This document shows positions 32,060-43,500 of a stretch of DNA of 64,000 nt, piece after piece. Numbering within the stretch: the stretch's first letter is position 1; every line of letters starts with the position of its first letter. Position numbers and translations under genes: made by a program. This stretch comes from Gari tellinella (taxonomy: Eukaryota > Mollusca > Bivalvia > Cardiida > Psammobiidae), in the NCBI GenBank assembly GCA_922989275.2, contig OV277857.1:44927083-44991082 (forward strand), given 5' to 3'. Under the pieces are notes generated by a model. The model did not search any database. It was not told the DNA's origin and was given only the letters and a program-made list of their open reading frames with translations.

Positions 32060-32135
32060 GAGATTAGTTTGCTGTCTATACTAATTGTGTTACCCTCTTG
32101 AAATAAAGTCTTTATTATTATTATTATTATTATAC
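32060..32135 (+). repeat. Probable LINE 3' end
   Basis: GTTACCCTCTTGAAATAAAG followed by CTTTATTATTATTATTATTA is a typical 3' terminus of L2/CR1-type LINEs with a simple-repeat tail. No coding part attached. Class is inference. Confidence 0.4.
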
Positions 32136-32377
32136 TAAGATTCAATGGATTAGGGCCACCGTAATTACCTCATATGTGTTGTTGTTTTTGTCATAATTAT
32201 ATCAAATACCTGATAGTAATATGCAAGATTATTTACGTTCGTGTATGCAGACAATGTCATTTCATACAATTTCTTACCATTTATGTAAATTGATCTGCAG
32301 TGATCACTCCGTCCACAACAATCATTTCATCATTTATTTATAATTTTCAAGGTAATAGATTATTGTATAGTGTACAA

Positions 32378-32679
32378 TTAACCCATTACCTCATAGCCTG
32401 TATAGGTAACCACTTAAAGCATGTTGAAAGTAAAGCAGAATGTATCTTAAGGCACATTCTGCTTTACTTTCAGCCTGCTATAAGCTACCACCAACTAGAA
32501 CATAGAAAATATTTCTTATTATGCATAATCATGATTGCATAAATTGGAACTATTTTCTTCAGTGGAGGAATTAATGAATAATCATGATTGTATAAATTGG
32601 AACTATTTTCTTCAGTGGAGGAATAAATGAAAGACATAAAAAGTTGTATTTAAGTTGTATTTATGGGGTAATGGGTTAA
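32378..32679 (-). mobile_element. MITE C with internal duplication
   Basis: TTAA at 32378-32381 and 32676-32679. A block of about 50 bp with ATTGGAACTATTTTCTTCAG occurs twice in tandem on the right side, and TAAGTTGTATT is also doubled. Confidence 0.75.
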
Positions 32680-32714
32680 ATCTGTATTCAGTGACCTTTT
32701 ACTGAGAAAGCATG

Positions 32715-32830
32715 GGGATAATCAAAGCCAGATGGCTGTTAAATGCAGGATAAAAATAATACAGAAAGCTCCTGCAGAAGTTTCCTGCATTATTTTCATC
32801 CTGCATTTAGCAACAAAATATATGAGATTG
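32715..32830. repeat. H-type hairpin
   Basis: GGCTGTTAAATGCAGGATAA pairs with TTTTCATCCTGCATTTAGCA around AGCTCCTGCAGAAG. Confidence 0.45.
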
Positions 32831-32914
32831 CTTATGTATTGATTGGTCACTTAATACAGGTTTGACTCATCAAAGAACACCTATGACATATAATAAAACA
32901 GTCAAACTTGTATT

Positions 32915-33415
32915 AAGCCTTCACCCCAGTTTATAGTTTTGAAGACATGTGACCACTTAAAGCAGGTTGAAAATAAAGCAGAATGCGCCTTGAGGCACAT
33001 TCTACTTTACTTTTAGCCTGCTTTAAGATACCATGTACTAGGATAATAAATAGTTCTTACGGTATTTTGATTCGTCAATGAACATGTATAACTTATAATA
33101 ATTCTGTCAAACTCATATTAACTGACCTTTTAACACAAGATATACATTTGCCGTCTATAGACATTGATGGCAGCTTCACCCATAACCTGTTTTTAATTTG
33201 AAAACAGGTGATAACTTAAAGCTGGTTGAAAATAGAGCAGAATATGCCTTAATGTACATTTTGCTTTACCTTCAGTCTGCTTTAAGCTACTGTCTGCTAG
33301 GATATAGAATTTCTTATGATGCATATTCATGGTTTTATAAATTTGAACAGTTTCTTCAGTGAAGTAATGCATTAAAGGCATAAAAAGGTGTAGTATTGGC
33401 GTAATGAGTTAATTT
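32915..33415 (-). repeat. Two partial MITE C copies
   Basis: 32915-33050 (hairpin GCAGAATGCGCCTTGAGGCA) and 33175-33412 (GTAATGAGTTAA at its end). Both retain left ends lacking the full CCCATTACCCC. They are separated by about 120 bp containing TATATTAACTGACC. 33416-33840 beyond is unassigned. Confidence 0.55.
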
Positions 33416-33991
33416 ATGAACAGAATATTTCTATCCTTTTGTATTATGAACTCACCTGTCTTTATACAGATACAGCTTTTATTTAGTTAGTATGTCATTA
33501 AAAACACTTAAAGTTTAAGCTACATGTATAGCTTTTGACAAGCATAAAAATGATCAAGATTAATGTATTAGTGGTCACTTAACAGAGGATGCCTATCTAC
33601 ATGTTTTCGTTTATTTATTGCTCAATTAGCACTTCTTCACTTGTAGTTAGTTTCTTATTGTTTAAACATTAATTGTGTTATATTTTTACATTTGTATAAA
33701 TAATGAATACAGTATTTATAACCCTGTGTTTAGCACCATTCTGATGATTACTCTTTGCAAGTTTGCATGGCTGGGTAATATTTGCGTCTGCAACAATTTA
33801 TTGTGGTCTGCTATTTTGAAAATAGAATTTCAAAGCAACGTTAGAGTGTCAAACAGTTTGGATCCTGATGAGATGCCCTGATGATAACTTTAGTTTTGAA
33901 ATGTTGTTACCAAATTTCATATTCATTACAAATGGAAGACATCTTTTGCCTTTTGTTCTGGTTTGAGTTTTGCTGCAGTTATGCCCCTTTA

Positions 33992-34183
33992 CAGGGTTCC
34001 AGGTAAGAGGGAGTAAACTGAACAAATGCAGCATTTTCACACTTATTTTAACGCCAAATCCTATGGTGTTACTACTCATTAGAATCGTCTCTTGGAGACG
34101 AATCTAATGAGTAGCTGACCAAATGTTTTAATGCAGAAATAAAGATTTTAGGTTTTTAATTACTCCCCTTATCTGGAACCCTG
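33992..34183 (+). mobile_element. MITE A with 6-bp target duplication
   Basis: CAGGGTTCCAGGTAAGAGG to CTTATCTGGAACCCTG, flanked by CCTTTA on both sides. Part of the right hairpin arm (ACACCATAGGG) is replaced by GACCAAATG. Confidence 0.85.
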
Positions 34184-34262
34184 CCTTTATATATTATTTT
34201 GTTAAAATCTCATTTTCAGATGATAATTTTACTTTTGTTTGACTAATTATAATGACATGATA

Positions 34263-34466
34263 TACAGTCGAACGTCGATATGTCAAACTCGCTTAACTCA
34301 AATTATCCTATACATGTATTTTGAAACATGAATTTGCCTTATTTCAAACTTGGTTTAGGTGAACATACCCGTGTTTCAAAGTTAATACGCGGCTTAGCCG
34401 CGTTTTAACTTTGAAATACAGGTATGTTCGACTAAACTGTGTTCGAGATATCGAAGTTCGACTGAA
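34263..34466. mobile_element. MITE G, complete
   Basis: TACAGTCGAACGTCGATATG at the left and ATATCGAAGTTCGACTGAAG at the right. Hairpin TTTCAAAGTTAATACGCGGC / GCCGCGTTTTAACTTTGAAA. Confidence 0.75.
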
Positions 34467-34689
34467 GTTAGCTTTCTCATCATAGATGAATGTGTTAAAA
34501 ATTAAAATATAATTTCAGTTTGCCTATAATCATCTACTTTGGTATGATGATTGTATTTTGATGCACCTATCTTTCTTTATGCAGCTACATACTGTAAATA
34601 CACAAGTTCTATACATGTACATGCTACAGTTTAAAGAGATGTACACAGACTGATGATTAAAGACGAGAGGGGTAACAAAATTGCCAATG

Positions 34690-35205
34690 TACAGTAAAAC
34701 CTCATTATTACGACCAGTAAATTGTGAAAATTATCAGGTGTTTAATACAGGTGGCTGCTTAACCCATTAACCCTTTGAACCCTAATCCCGCCTATAGGCG
34801 TTCTTTTCAAACAGTGTACATATGGATTTAAGTACACTTGTCCTATGCAAACAATGAATACCCAGATCAGAGAGCTCCTTACGGAGCCCTCTGGTCTGGG
34901 TCTTCACTGTTTGTCATAAAGCCAAACATTGACAAAAACAACCCTTAAAAGTCAGAAATGGACGAGACTACAGTGGAAACTGGAATTGTCCATTTTAAAT
35001 TTCAGGGAGGAAAGAGTTAAGCCATATGAACTCATTTTGACTCATTGCTCAATAGCCTCATTTAGTAACACTTAAATCTACCAGCTTGTATTGAGATAAA
35101 CTTTAGAAGCTTTCTGTTCTACATTCAGCTTGCTTTAAGTTACCATCTGTTTTTATACCATCGATTAGCCTTCTTTTTACTGGTCATTATAGAGGTTTTA
35201 CTTTA
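34690..35205. mobile_element. MITE H host with nested MITE B
   Basis: TACAGTAAAACCTCATTATT at the left and CATTATAGAGGTTTTACTTTA at the right. A B element sits at a TTAA inside it. The H core hairpin on the right side is eroded. Confidence 0.6.
34767..35020 (-). mobile_element. MITE B, nested in H
   Basis: TTAA at 34767-34770 and 35017-35020; hairpin at about 34849-34914 with several unpaired changes. Confidence 0.8.
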
Positions 35206-35287
35206 TCTTTCTTGAAAACCATTACTAAACACAGGTGTGTACAATGTACAGGGTTTGTATATTGTAGTTAGGGGACCATTATGATTG

Positions 35288-35577
35288 TACAGCCTTCCCT
35301 CTCTAGGGAGGGAACTTGGTTAAAATTTGCAAACAGCTTGAATCCAGATCAGACGCCGCTTTACGCGGCGCCTGATCTGGATTCAAGCTGTATGTAATTT
35401 GTCAATATGATTTTTCCTTTCAAAATATCAGTTATGTAAGAAAAACTGCAGACAACAATTTAAGTTGATGATAATGCATCAGTGCAAGCATAAAACATAA
35501 TTTTCATGGGAACAGCGATGAATGTCGTAAGGAGGGAGTCGTTGTAAGGAGGGCCGTTGTAGAGAGGGAACGCTGTA
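35288..35577. mobile_element. MITE D, complete
   Basis: TACAGCCTTCCCTCTCTAGG at the left, GTTGTAGAGAGGGAACGCTGTA-type right end, TA-flanked. Hairpin 35331-35394 with CCGCTTTACGCGG centre. Confidence 0.75.
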
Positions 35578-35700
35578 TATATAATTGATGTAAAGAATTT
35601 TGTCATCAGGATTGTGATTTTACAAGCTTAATCTACAGCTAATAAAGGTTGATTCATATTGCATGTGTCTATGTTCTTTGATAAGCATTTGAAAGATCAG

Positions 35701-35857
35701 GGCCCAGGTGCATGACACATAGTTAGTGTCTACCTGTAAGGTAAGCACTTCGCAGTTAGTTTATCTATACTGTAGTATAGTAGTAAAAAATCAATATTTA
35801 ACTCTCAGCGATGGAGTTACCATACAGGTAGACACTAACTATTTGTCATGCACCCCC
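35701..35857. mobile_element. Foldback MITE with GGTGCATGACA ends
   Basis: GGTGCATGACACATAGTTAG...CTACCTGTA pairs with TACAGGTAGACACTAACTAT...TGTCATGCACC. About 40 bp per arm, with an 80-bp unpaired middle. Single copy in the window. Confidence 0.6.
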
Positions 35858-35895
35858 GCACAGAACACATTTTCAATACATGATTTAGATTTTAG

Positions 35896-36260
35896 TTTAA
35901 AGCTGGTTGAAAGCAAAGCAGAATGTGCCTCAACTCTTTCCTCCCTGAAACCTCAAATGGACAATTCTAGTTTTCAATATAGTCAAGTCCATCTTTGACA
36001 TTTTAGGGTTGATTTTTATAATATTTGTCAAAATAACAAACAGCGTAGACCCTGATCAGAGGGCTCCTTAAGGAGCCCTCTGATTAGGGTTTACACTGTT
36101 TGCATAGGACAAGTGTACCCTCACTTGCATGCTGTTTGCAAATGACACATATAGGAGTGCCTAGGGTTCAAAGAGTTGAGGCACATTCTGCTTTGCTTTC
36201 AACCTGCTTTTAGTGGTCACTTGTCTTTTAACATAGAAACAGGCTATTGGGTAAAGGGTA
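35896..36260 (+). mobile_element. MITE C split at its palindrome centre by MITE B
   Basis: Left arm TTTAAAGCTGGTTGAAAGCA...TGTGCC to about 35928; right arm GGCACATTCTGCTTTGC from 36180. The B insert lies between them. Confidence 0.7.
35930..36179 (+). mobile_element. MITE B nested in a C palindrome, with paired altered target sites
   Basis: Standard B, but the flanks read TCAA on the left and TTGA on the right in place of TTAA twice. The two variants are reverse complements of each other, so they still pair in the folded structure. Confidence 0.7.
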
Positions 36261-36261
36261 A

Positions 36262-36842
36262 ACAAGAGCTGGTGGATGATGAAGCTCGTCTTCTGCATTC
36301 TTCTTCAAACACTTTGATGTAACAATTATCCAAAGCCAATACCAACGCCAACATGGGCTGACTACATAATGCCCTTATTCTTCTGATAGGCGAGGGAGAA
36401 AGGTTCAGGAATAAAAAGTCAAGACATATTGTGAGAAATTCTGATTTTGCATTTATTGTGGAAATTCAGTGTACACTCCGTAACTTTTTTTTCAAATTTC
36501 ATTGCATTACCCACAAGCAACTTAAACATATGATATACATTCACAATTCTGCAGAGAAAATTATTATAGATAAATCTTTAAACAATAATTTGACTTTTCA
36601 AGAAAAAAACTATAATATGACTTTTCAAAATGGGTTAAAATCTTTTCCATAACCAATTAACAACAATACAAGATATTTAAAATCTATATTAACAAATTCA
36701 AACTCTTTCATCATCCAATTTCACTTCCTCTGTTATTCCTTTTGCAGACAAAATTATCACCTGCTGAAATCTGATGTCTGCACTTTTATGCCAATTTCAT
36801 TTTTTTTGTTAAGTTCTAAATGAAGACATATTGATTCAAGTG
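36262..36842. other. Possible K-type 5' fragment, rest unassigned
   Basis: AAACAAGAGCTGGTGGATGA at 36262 resembles the AACAAGAG start of K elements, but no core repeat or K end follows. No coding region recognised. Confidence 0.3.
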
Positions 36843-37300
36843 CCAAGCAGTCTGAATTCTGATCATATGCAACCTTAAATGGTGTTTGATCTGGACCCAA
36901 ACTGTTTTGAAAGTTGATTTTTTGTCGCCTATGGCAGTCAAAGGGTTAAGAACTGGAAATGTGGTTGTTAGACACATTCGATGCCCCCTGATTGCAAGCA
37001 TTGTATAGAAAAAACTTGTCTATTTTGACTACTATTTGAGGTTTAAAGCATGGGACTGCTTAACAGATCATGCCATATCCTGTTTCTAGTTTTGAAAACA
37101 GGTGACCACTTAAAGCGGGCTGAAAATAAAGCAGAATGCACCTTAAGGTGCATTCTGCTTTACTTTCAACCTGTTTTAAGCTTTAACCTTATTTCTGCAT
37201 TTGCTTTTCAATAACTGAAATGTCACTTAAGTCAAACCTAACCATATTATAAAGCTAAAATGTAACTTAGCCATATTTTAAGTATGCAATACAGGTAGAT
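36843..37300. repeat. Degenerate palindromes: GATC-type, C half and G fragment
   Basis: 36843-36915 is a decayed CAAACTGTTT-edged hairpin. 37070-37180 is a C core with perfect GAATGCACCTTAAGGTGCATTC and no outer ends. 37250-37300 resembles the G core (GCTAAAATGTAACTTAGCC). Confidence 0.5.
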
Positions 37301-37310
37301 CTCATATAAC

Positions 37311-37805
37311 TCTTTGAACCCTAGTCACGCATATATGCGTCATTTGCGAACAGCATACATATAAGGAGTACACTTGTCCTATGCAAACAGTGTTGACCCT
37401 GATCTGAGGGCTCCTTAACCCTTTACCTGATAGTCTAAATCTAGTGTTGAAGATAGGTGACTTCTTAAAGCAGGTTGAAAGTAAAGCAGAATGCGCCTTA
37501 AGGCGAATTCTGCTTTACTTTCAGCCTGCTTTAAGCTATCATGTACTAGAAAATAGACAAATATTCCCTATAATATATATTCATGACTGATTAAAATAGA
37601 ACTATTTTCTTCAGCGGAGGAATAAATCATATTCGCTAAAAGGCGCTTCTATGGGGGAAAGGGTTAAGGAGCCCTCTGATCAGGTTCAACACTGTTTGTC
37701 ATTTTGACATATATTGTAAAAATCAACCCTAAAACGTCAAAAATGGACTAGACTTAATTGGAAACTAGAATTGTCCATTTGAGGTTTCAGGGAGGAAAGG
37801 GTTAA
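37311..37805 (-). mobile_element. MITE B host split at its palindrome centre by MITE C
   Basis: Left piece CTCTTTGAACCCTAGTCACG to GAGGGCTCC at 37414; right piece GGAGCCCTCTGATCAGG from 37668 to AGGGAGGAAAGGGTTAA. The insertion is exactly at the CTCCTTAAGGAG centre. Confidence 0.8.
37415..37667 (-). mobile_element. MITE C nested in a B palindrome
   Basis: TTAA at 37415-37418 and 37664-37667; ends CCCTTTACCTGATA and TATGGGGGAAAGGG. Hairpin near-perfect around GCGCCTTAAGGCG. Confidence 0.8.
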
Positions 37806-37999
37806 GAGAGTTCAATTTATCAATATTAGACTATATTTTGTCTATCAGGTTTGTTACACACTGCTGTTTGTAACTACAATGTGGTGTATTTATTTGGTGT
37901 ACAAAAATACAAATTCAATATACATCTAGTGAAAAATAGATATTTACAACCACTCAAACTGTGGTGGTTAAAATGAATGGCTGCTTTCAGCAATTTGTT

Positions 38000-38445
38000 C
38001 ACCCCTGAAACTTTTAATTTCCAATTGCATCCATTCAATTTTTCACTCTGTAGGGTTGACTTAACCCTTTGAACCCTAGTCCCGCATATAGGCGTTCTTT
38101 TCAAACAGTGTACATGTGAATAGTACACTTGTCCTGTGCAAACAGTGAAGACCCAGATCAGAGAGCTCCGAAAGGAGCCCTCTGATCAGGGTCTTCACTG
38201 TTTGTCATAATGCCAAACATTGACAAAAATAACCATTAAAAGTCGAAAATGGACTGGACTAAAATTGAAACTGGAATTGTCCATTTAAAGTTTCAGGGAG
38301 GAAAGGGTTAAAACAAGGTATTGCAAAATCACAAAGAGTGTAGACCCTAATCAGAGGGGAGGGCTCCTGCAAGAGCCCTCTGATCAGGGTATACCCTGTT
38401 TGCATAGGACAAGTGTACTATTCACATGTACTCTGTTTGTTATTG
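38000..38445 (+). mobile_element. B-like host with nested MITE B
   Basis: Host runs from GTTCACCCCTGAAACTTTTA through a second hairpin (38340-38400, with extra GGGAGGGCTCC) to TGTACTCTGTTTG. A full B copy occupies the TTAA in its left half. Confidence 0.6.
38061..38311 (-). mobile_element. MITE B, nested
   Basis: TTAA at 38061-38064 and 38308-38311; ends CCCTTTGAACCCTAGTCCC and AGGGAGGAAAGGG. Confidence 0.8.
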
Positions 38446-38612
38446 TAAAGTTTACTACATTGTAGTTGCCAGGGTTATATATTTAAATGCAATACAGTAC
38501 AACTTGCGTCCGCTACCACGCAGAGATGTGTACAACCATTCAAAAGGTGGTAGCTAAGACAAGTAACTGCAATGGTATACAGTAAAACTTGTGTCAACTC
38601 AAAGGAAGATAA

Positions 38613-38806
38613 CAGGGCTCCAGATAAAAGGGAGTAAACTGCACAATTCCAAAATGTTCTCACTTATTTTAGCATCAAATCCTATGGTGTTACTACTCAT
38701 TAGAATTGTCTCTTCGAGACGATTCTAATGAGTGGTGACACCATAGGGTTTAAAGGAGAAATAACGATTTTAGTTTTTGAAATACCCCCCCTTAACTGGA
38801 GCTCTG
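38613..38806 (+). mobile_element. MITE A with 7-bp target duplication
   Basis: CAGGGCTCCAGATAAAAGG to CTTAACTGGAGCTCTG, flanked by AAGATAA on both sides. Confidence 0.8.
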
Positions 38807-39086
38807 AAGATAAGCAAGCATTCTTACTTACAGGTGTTAGCTTACTGTAGAAGAACAGAAGTCTTTACTTTTACAGAAGTATAAAGCAGCCACTTAACAA
38901 CAAGTCTCCTGCTAATACAATATATTGACTTTTTAAAAACGAAGTAGACCCAGATCAGACAGCTTCTGAAGGAATCCTCTGGTAAGAGTCTGCAGTGTTT
39001 TCTTATAGGATCTCTGACATGAGTCAATTCTTTCCTGTGGAAAGTTTCCTTATTCTGTTAGCCTATATGCAGGTGATAGATACATA

Positions 39087-39298
39087 TACAGTAAAAACCT
39101 CTCTATAACGGCCACTAAAACGAGGTCTAATTGATTGTATAAATAACAGGTGACGGCTTAAAGCAAGGTGACAGTAAAACAGAAAGCTCCTAAAGGAGCT
39201 TTCTGTTTAACTGTCACTATGCTTTAAGCAGTCACCTGTCGAAAATACCTAATAAATTATCACACTTTAGTGGTTGTTATAGAGAGGTTTTACAGTAT
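39087..39298. mobile_element. MITE H, complete
   Basis: TACAGTAAAAACCTCTCTAT at the left and TTATAGAGAGGTTTTACAGTA-like right end. Core hairpin CTTAAAGCAAGGTGACAGTA / TACTGTCACTATGCTTTAAG-type around CTCCTAAAGGAG. Best copy of family H. Confidence 0.75.
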
Positions 39299-39807
39299 GC
39301 ATAGTAGGCAAAGTCTTATATAATATGGAGTCCTCTGATCAGGATCTGCACTGTTTTCCACAGGTATGTGTACTCCAAAGAGGTACACTGTTTATTAATG
39401 ATGTGTATACTCGTCCCTAAGGTTGAATGTATTCAATGTTGAGGGAGATCCCTTAAGACAGATGATATCTTAATGCAAGAGAAAATTCATAATCTTCTTT
39501 AGGACCTTTCTGCATAATCTATCCTGCACTCTGCAACAATCTGTATGTAAGATTGATTATGGCTACCTAATGGTTTGCTAGCTAAATACATTTTTTACTG
39601 TGATTGAAATGATTGTGAATAAGCATTATAAACCGATTTTATTGACTTGGCAGGGCGGAGTTTCGATGCGGACCATTGCATTTTAACTTTGGTGGCGGCA
39701 GCACGCTCTTTTATTATCGGAATGTACCGTGTCGTCTGCCTTTTTTCTCTCAACATTACATATAAGTTGACATTTTGACAGAAGGAATATAATGATGAAT
39801 GACAAAA
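39299..39807. other. Mostly unassigned; degenerate B fragment
   Basis: About 39320-39430 retains a B right-side piece (GGAGTCCTCTGATCAGGATC, TACACTGTTT). 39431-39807 has no recognised feature. Confidence 0.4.
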
Positions 39808-39971
39808 AGTTTGAATCCAGATCAGATGCCGCGTTACGCGGCGTCTGATCTGGATTCAAGCTGTTTGCAAATGTAAATCAAGTCTTTTTTTCTCTATATA
39901 ACAACTCCCTCCGTACAACACACGCAATATTTGTCTCCCTTTGGGTGTTTTTGAAGAGAGGGAGCACTGTA
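39808..39971. mobile_element. MITE D, left end lost
   Basis: Hairpin 39810-39870 (CCGCGTTACGCGG centre) and right end ...AAGAGAGGGAGCACTGTA. The expected TACAGTGTTCCC left terminus is not found. Confidence 0.6.
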
Positions 39972-40225
39972 CATACCTTTTCACATAGATATGGATGCAC
40001 GCATAAATTGTGTTTCTCCATGTTGAAAGTATCGGACAATAACGATATAATACGGAACTATACCAAGCACCCCTAAAATCAAAAATAAGTTAATTTATCT
40101 TTGCCAACGGTTAGCTCCGCCCTACCAGTTGAATAAAATCAGCCTATACAATCATGGTTTTGATAAACATAATAAATAACAACACTAACATAATCATACA
40201 GAAGAGTCAAAATAGAAACAGAAGT

Positions 40226-40415
40226 CAGAGCTACAGACATGGGGAGTATTTCAAAAACTAAAATCTACATTTCTGCAAAAATCTCTGCAGTGTTACTCAT
40301 TATAATTGTCTCTTAGAAACGATTCTAATGAGTAATTACGCCATAGGATTTGGTGCTAAAATAAGTAAGAAATTGTTAGATTTGTTCTGTTTACTCCCTC
40401 TTATCTAGATCCCTG
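40226..40415 (-). mobile_element. MITE A, diverged
   Basis: CAGAGCTACAGACATGGGG to CTTATCTAGATCCCTG, hairpin recognisable but with a shortened left arm. It lies about 130 bp past the UBXN1 stop codon, in the likely 3' UTR or just beyond. Confidence 0.65.
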
Positions 40416-40544
40416 CATGGTTATAAGGACTCCTCCTAGATGAGCACTTCTATGACAGGCTGTATCATCTGCATAACATGAGCACTTGCATGACAGTCAG
40501 GGTATAATGGAAATGAAATCACAACTTAATGATAGCAGGAAGAC

Positions 40545-40585
40545 TCAGGACTTTGTCACCATGAGAACTGCAGAAGGAACTAAAC
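40545..40585 (-). CDS. UBXN1: UBXN1 exon 11 (terminal)
   Basis: Codes the last UBX strand LVPSAVLMVTKS and TGA at 40547-40545. Acceptor TTTTTTTCCAG. Confidence 0.88.
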
Positions 40586-43500
40586 CTGGAAAAAAAATCA
40601 GATATAATGTTCTAGAGTTGTCTCCCTTTGAATGCTGGTAGTAAATTTTTAAAACAGTTGATGATAATTTTTGCAAACAGTTCAAGATCAAGCCCTAGAA
40701 ATGTGAGGCCTGATCAAGTTGCAAACTTTTTTGATATTCAATTTTTGCAATTACATTGAAGTTAAATATGAAAATTAATTTATTGTAAAAACAGTTTAGA
40801 TTTAACTTTTGTTTTTTTCCTATACAGTAAAATCTTTCTATTATTATATGAGGTTAAACTTTTCAATGTTTAATGTAGGTGTTTGCTTTTAGCAAGATGG
40901 AAGTAAATCAGAAAACTCAAACAGGAGCTTTCGGCTTTACTATCATCTCGCTTTAACCCATTACCCCATAGCCTGTTTCTAGTATTGAAACTAGGTGATC
41001 ACTTAAAGCAGGTTGAAAGTTAAGCAGAATGTGCCTTAAGGCACATTCTGCTTGACTTTCAGCCTGCTTTAAGCTATAATCTGCTAGGATATAGAACAAA
41101 TATCTTATTATACTTATTGATAAATGTTTAAATTGAAACTATTTTCTTCAGTGTAGGAATAAATTCAAGTCGTAAAAAAACGTATTTATGGGGTAATGGG
41201 TTAAACTGTCACCTTACATACATATCACCACTATGATTTAGTGGTGGTTATAGAGAGGTTTACTGTATTATCAATCAAGCTAGAACAAGGTCTCTTGATT
41301 GCTGAATTTATTATCAGCTATATTAAAAGATTTTTAGTATTTACAATTTGATATAAACATGGTTATCCAATGCTCCCAAGTATAAACATTGACTTTTATG
41401 TTATCAATCAGCATATTTGTGTGATTATTGAACTCTTTTGTTCAACTCCTCCCAATAGTTTTGAATGACTAGGGTGTATTTTGAATGTTTATGCCTGCTC
41501 AAAACTCTATGATGTGCTATTCGTTAATCAAGATGATTCTAATAAGAAGTCACACTACACGGTTTTGTTTAAACACAATTTTTTAAGATATCTAGTTTAC
41601 TCCCTTATTTATCTGAAGCCATGGTTCTAAGGTTTAAAGTGTTTGGGTTGAATCTTAGATCATTCTCAAGCATTTGATTGGTCAGCCTTGAGCTTTTTCT
41701 CAAATCTGAACAATCAAATGCTTGAGAACAATCTCAGACTCTTTATAACCTTTGAGCCTGATTGCTATTTAGTGACTACACAAACCTACCTAATTCTGTT
41801 AAAGGCTTTTCATAATCTTCTGGAGAGAAAACTTTTCTTGGGAATGAGGTCATAAGGGAGAAGTCCCCTGGTGGGTCTGTTCTATTCATCTGAACATACA
41901 GCCGTACTGCAGCCAAAGGTTCCTTGACTGAGAATGTTTGTGTCAGAGCCTGGCCATTGGTCAGTCTTATCTGAAATGTCAAACAAGAGGTGCCCAACAG
42001 AATGCATACATCACCCATAGCAGCAATTAACCCATTACATAAAAATTACACCTTTCTATGCTTTTCATTTATTCCCCTACTGCAGAAAACAGGTCCGTGT
42101 TATGCTGTCACAAATATGTACCATACGAAATAGTTAAGCATACTGAAAGTAAAGCAGAATGCACCTTAAAGCACACTCTGTTTACTTTTAGCCTGCTCAA
42201 AGTGGTCACTATCTTCAATACTAGAAACAAGATATCAATCTCCTTCCCAGAGGATAATTCATTCGTTTCTCAACAAACAGCTCTGTCATAGACTACTGTT
42301 CCGAATGCCAAGGTTCTTGACATACATTTCTAGTACAATTTGTGAGCAATAAAAGTAAATATAAAACACTGATTGATTCAAAAGAAATTTTGGTGATTGA
42401 CCCATTACCCCATAACCTGTTTCTAGTTTTGAAAATAGGTTACCGCTTAAAGCAGGTTGAAAGTAAAGCAGAATGCGCCTTAAGGCGCATTCTGCTTTAC
42501 TTTCAGCCTGCTTTAAGTTACTATCTTCTAGAATATAGAAAATATTTCTTATGATACATATTCATGACTTTTTAAATTGGAACTATTTTCTTGGATGGAG
42601 GAATAAATTTGAGGTGTAAAAAGGCATATTTATGGGGTAATGTCAAATAACTAAGGAGTAAATGGTTGACTCATTGTGTCCTAAAACTTAAAATGGACAA
42701 TTTCCAATTTCTAATTGAGTCTTGTCCATTTTGACTAATTTGCTTTATTTAAATTTGTTCTTATGAGTCCCGGAACTCGCTGGAGTCCAAAACTATGAGT
42801 CCCACACAAAATTGACTGCGGTATTTACCATCAACCTCTGAGAAGTAAGACTGAATTCAGATTTACCTATTTGCTAAATAAACTCCAAATCAGTGAAAGA
42901 ACATTTAAGCATGTATCATGTTTACTGAACACCTTTTATAGCAACTTGAACAACAGAAAAAATAAACTAAAATGACTTGGTGCTCACTCAATTGAGTTTC
43001 AAGTTGGAGCTTAAGATTAGTTAAAAGCTCACTTAACAGGTTCATACAAACTTCAATTGAACTGCAAAAAACAATTGACCACGGTCCTTAGCATTTTGCT
43101 CCATAACTTGATTTCAGTATTGATTATATTTGTTTAAAGTAGGCTGAGATTAAAGAGTAGAATACTGTCTATTAACCCTTTGAACCCTAATCCCGCATAT
43201 AGGCGTCCTTTTCAAACAGTATACATGTGAAAAGTGCACATGTCCTTAGCAAACAGTGAATACCCAGATCAGAGGGCTCCGTAAGGAGCCCTCTGATCTG
43301 GGTATTCACTGTTTGTCATAATGCAAAACATTGACAAAAAACAACCCTTAAAAGTCAGAAATGGACTAGACTAAAATGGAAACTGGGATTGTCCATTTGA
43401 AGTTTTAGGGAGGAAAGAGTTAAGCAAGGGTCTGCTAGATTAATAGGAAATATTTCTATTTTTATGACTACATAGTGGAATTTATTTTCTGCAGTGGGTC

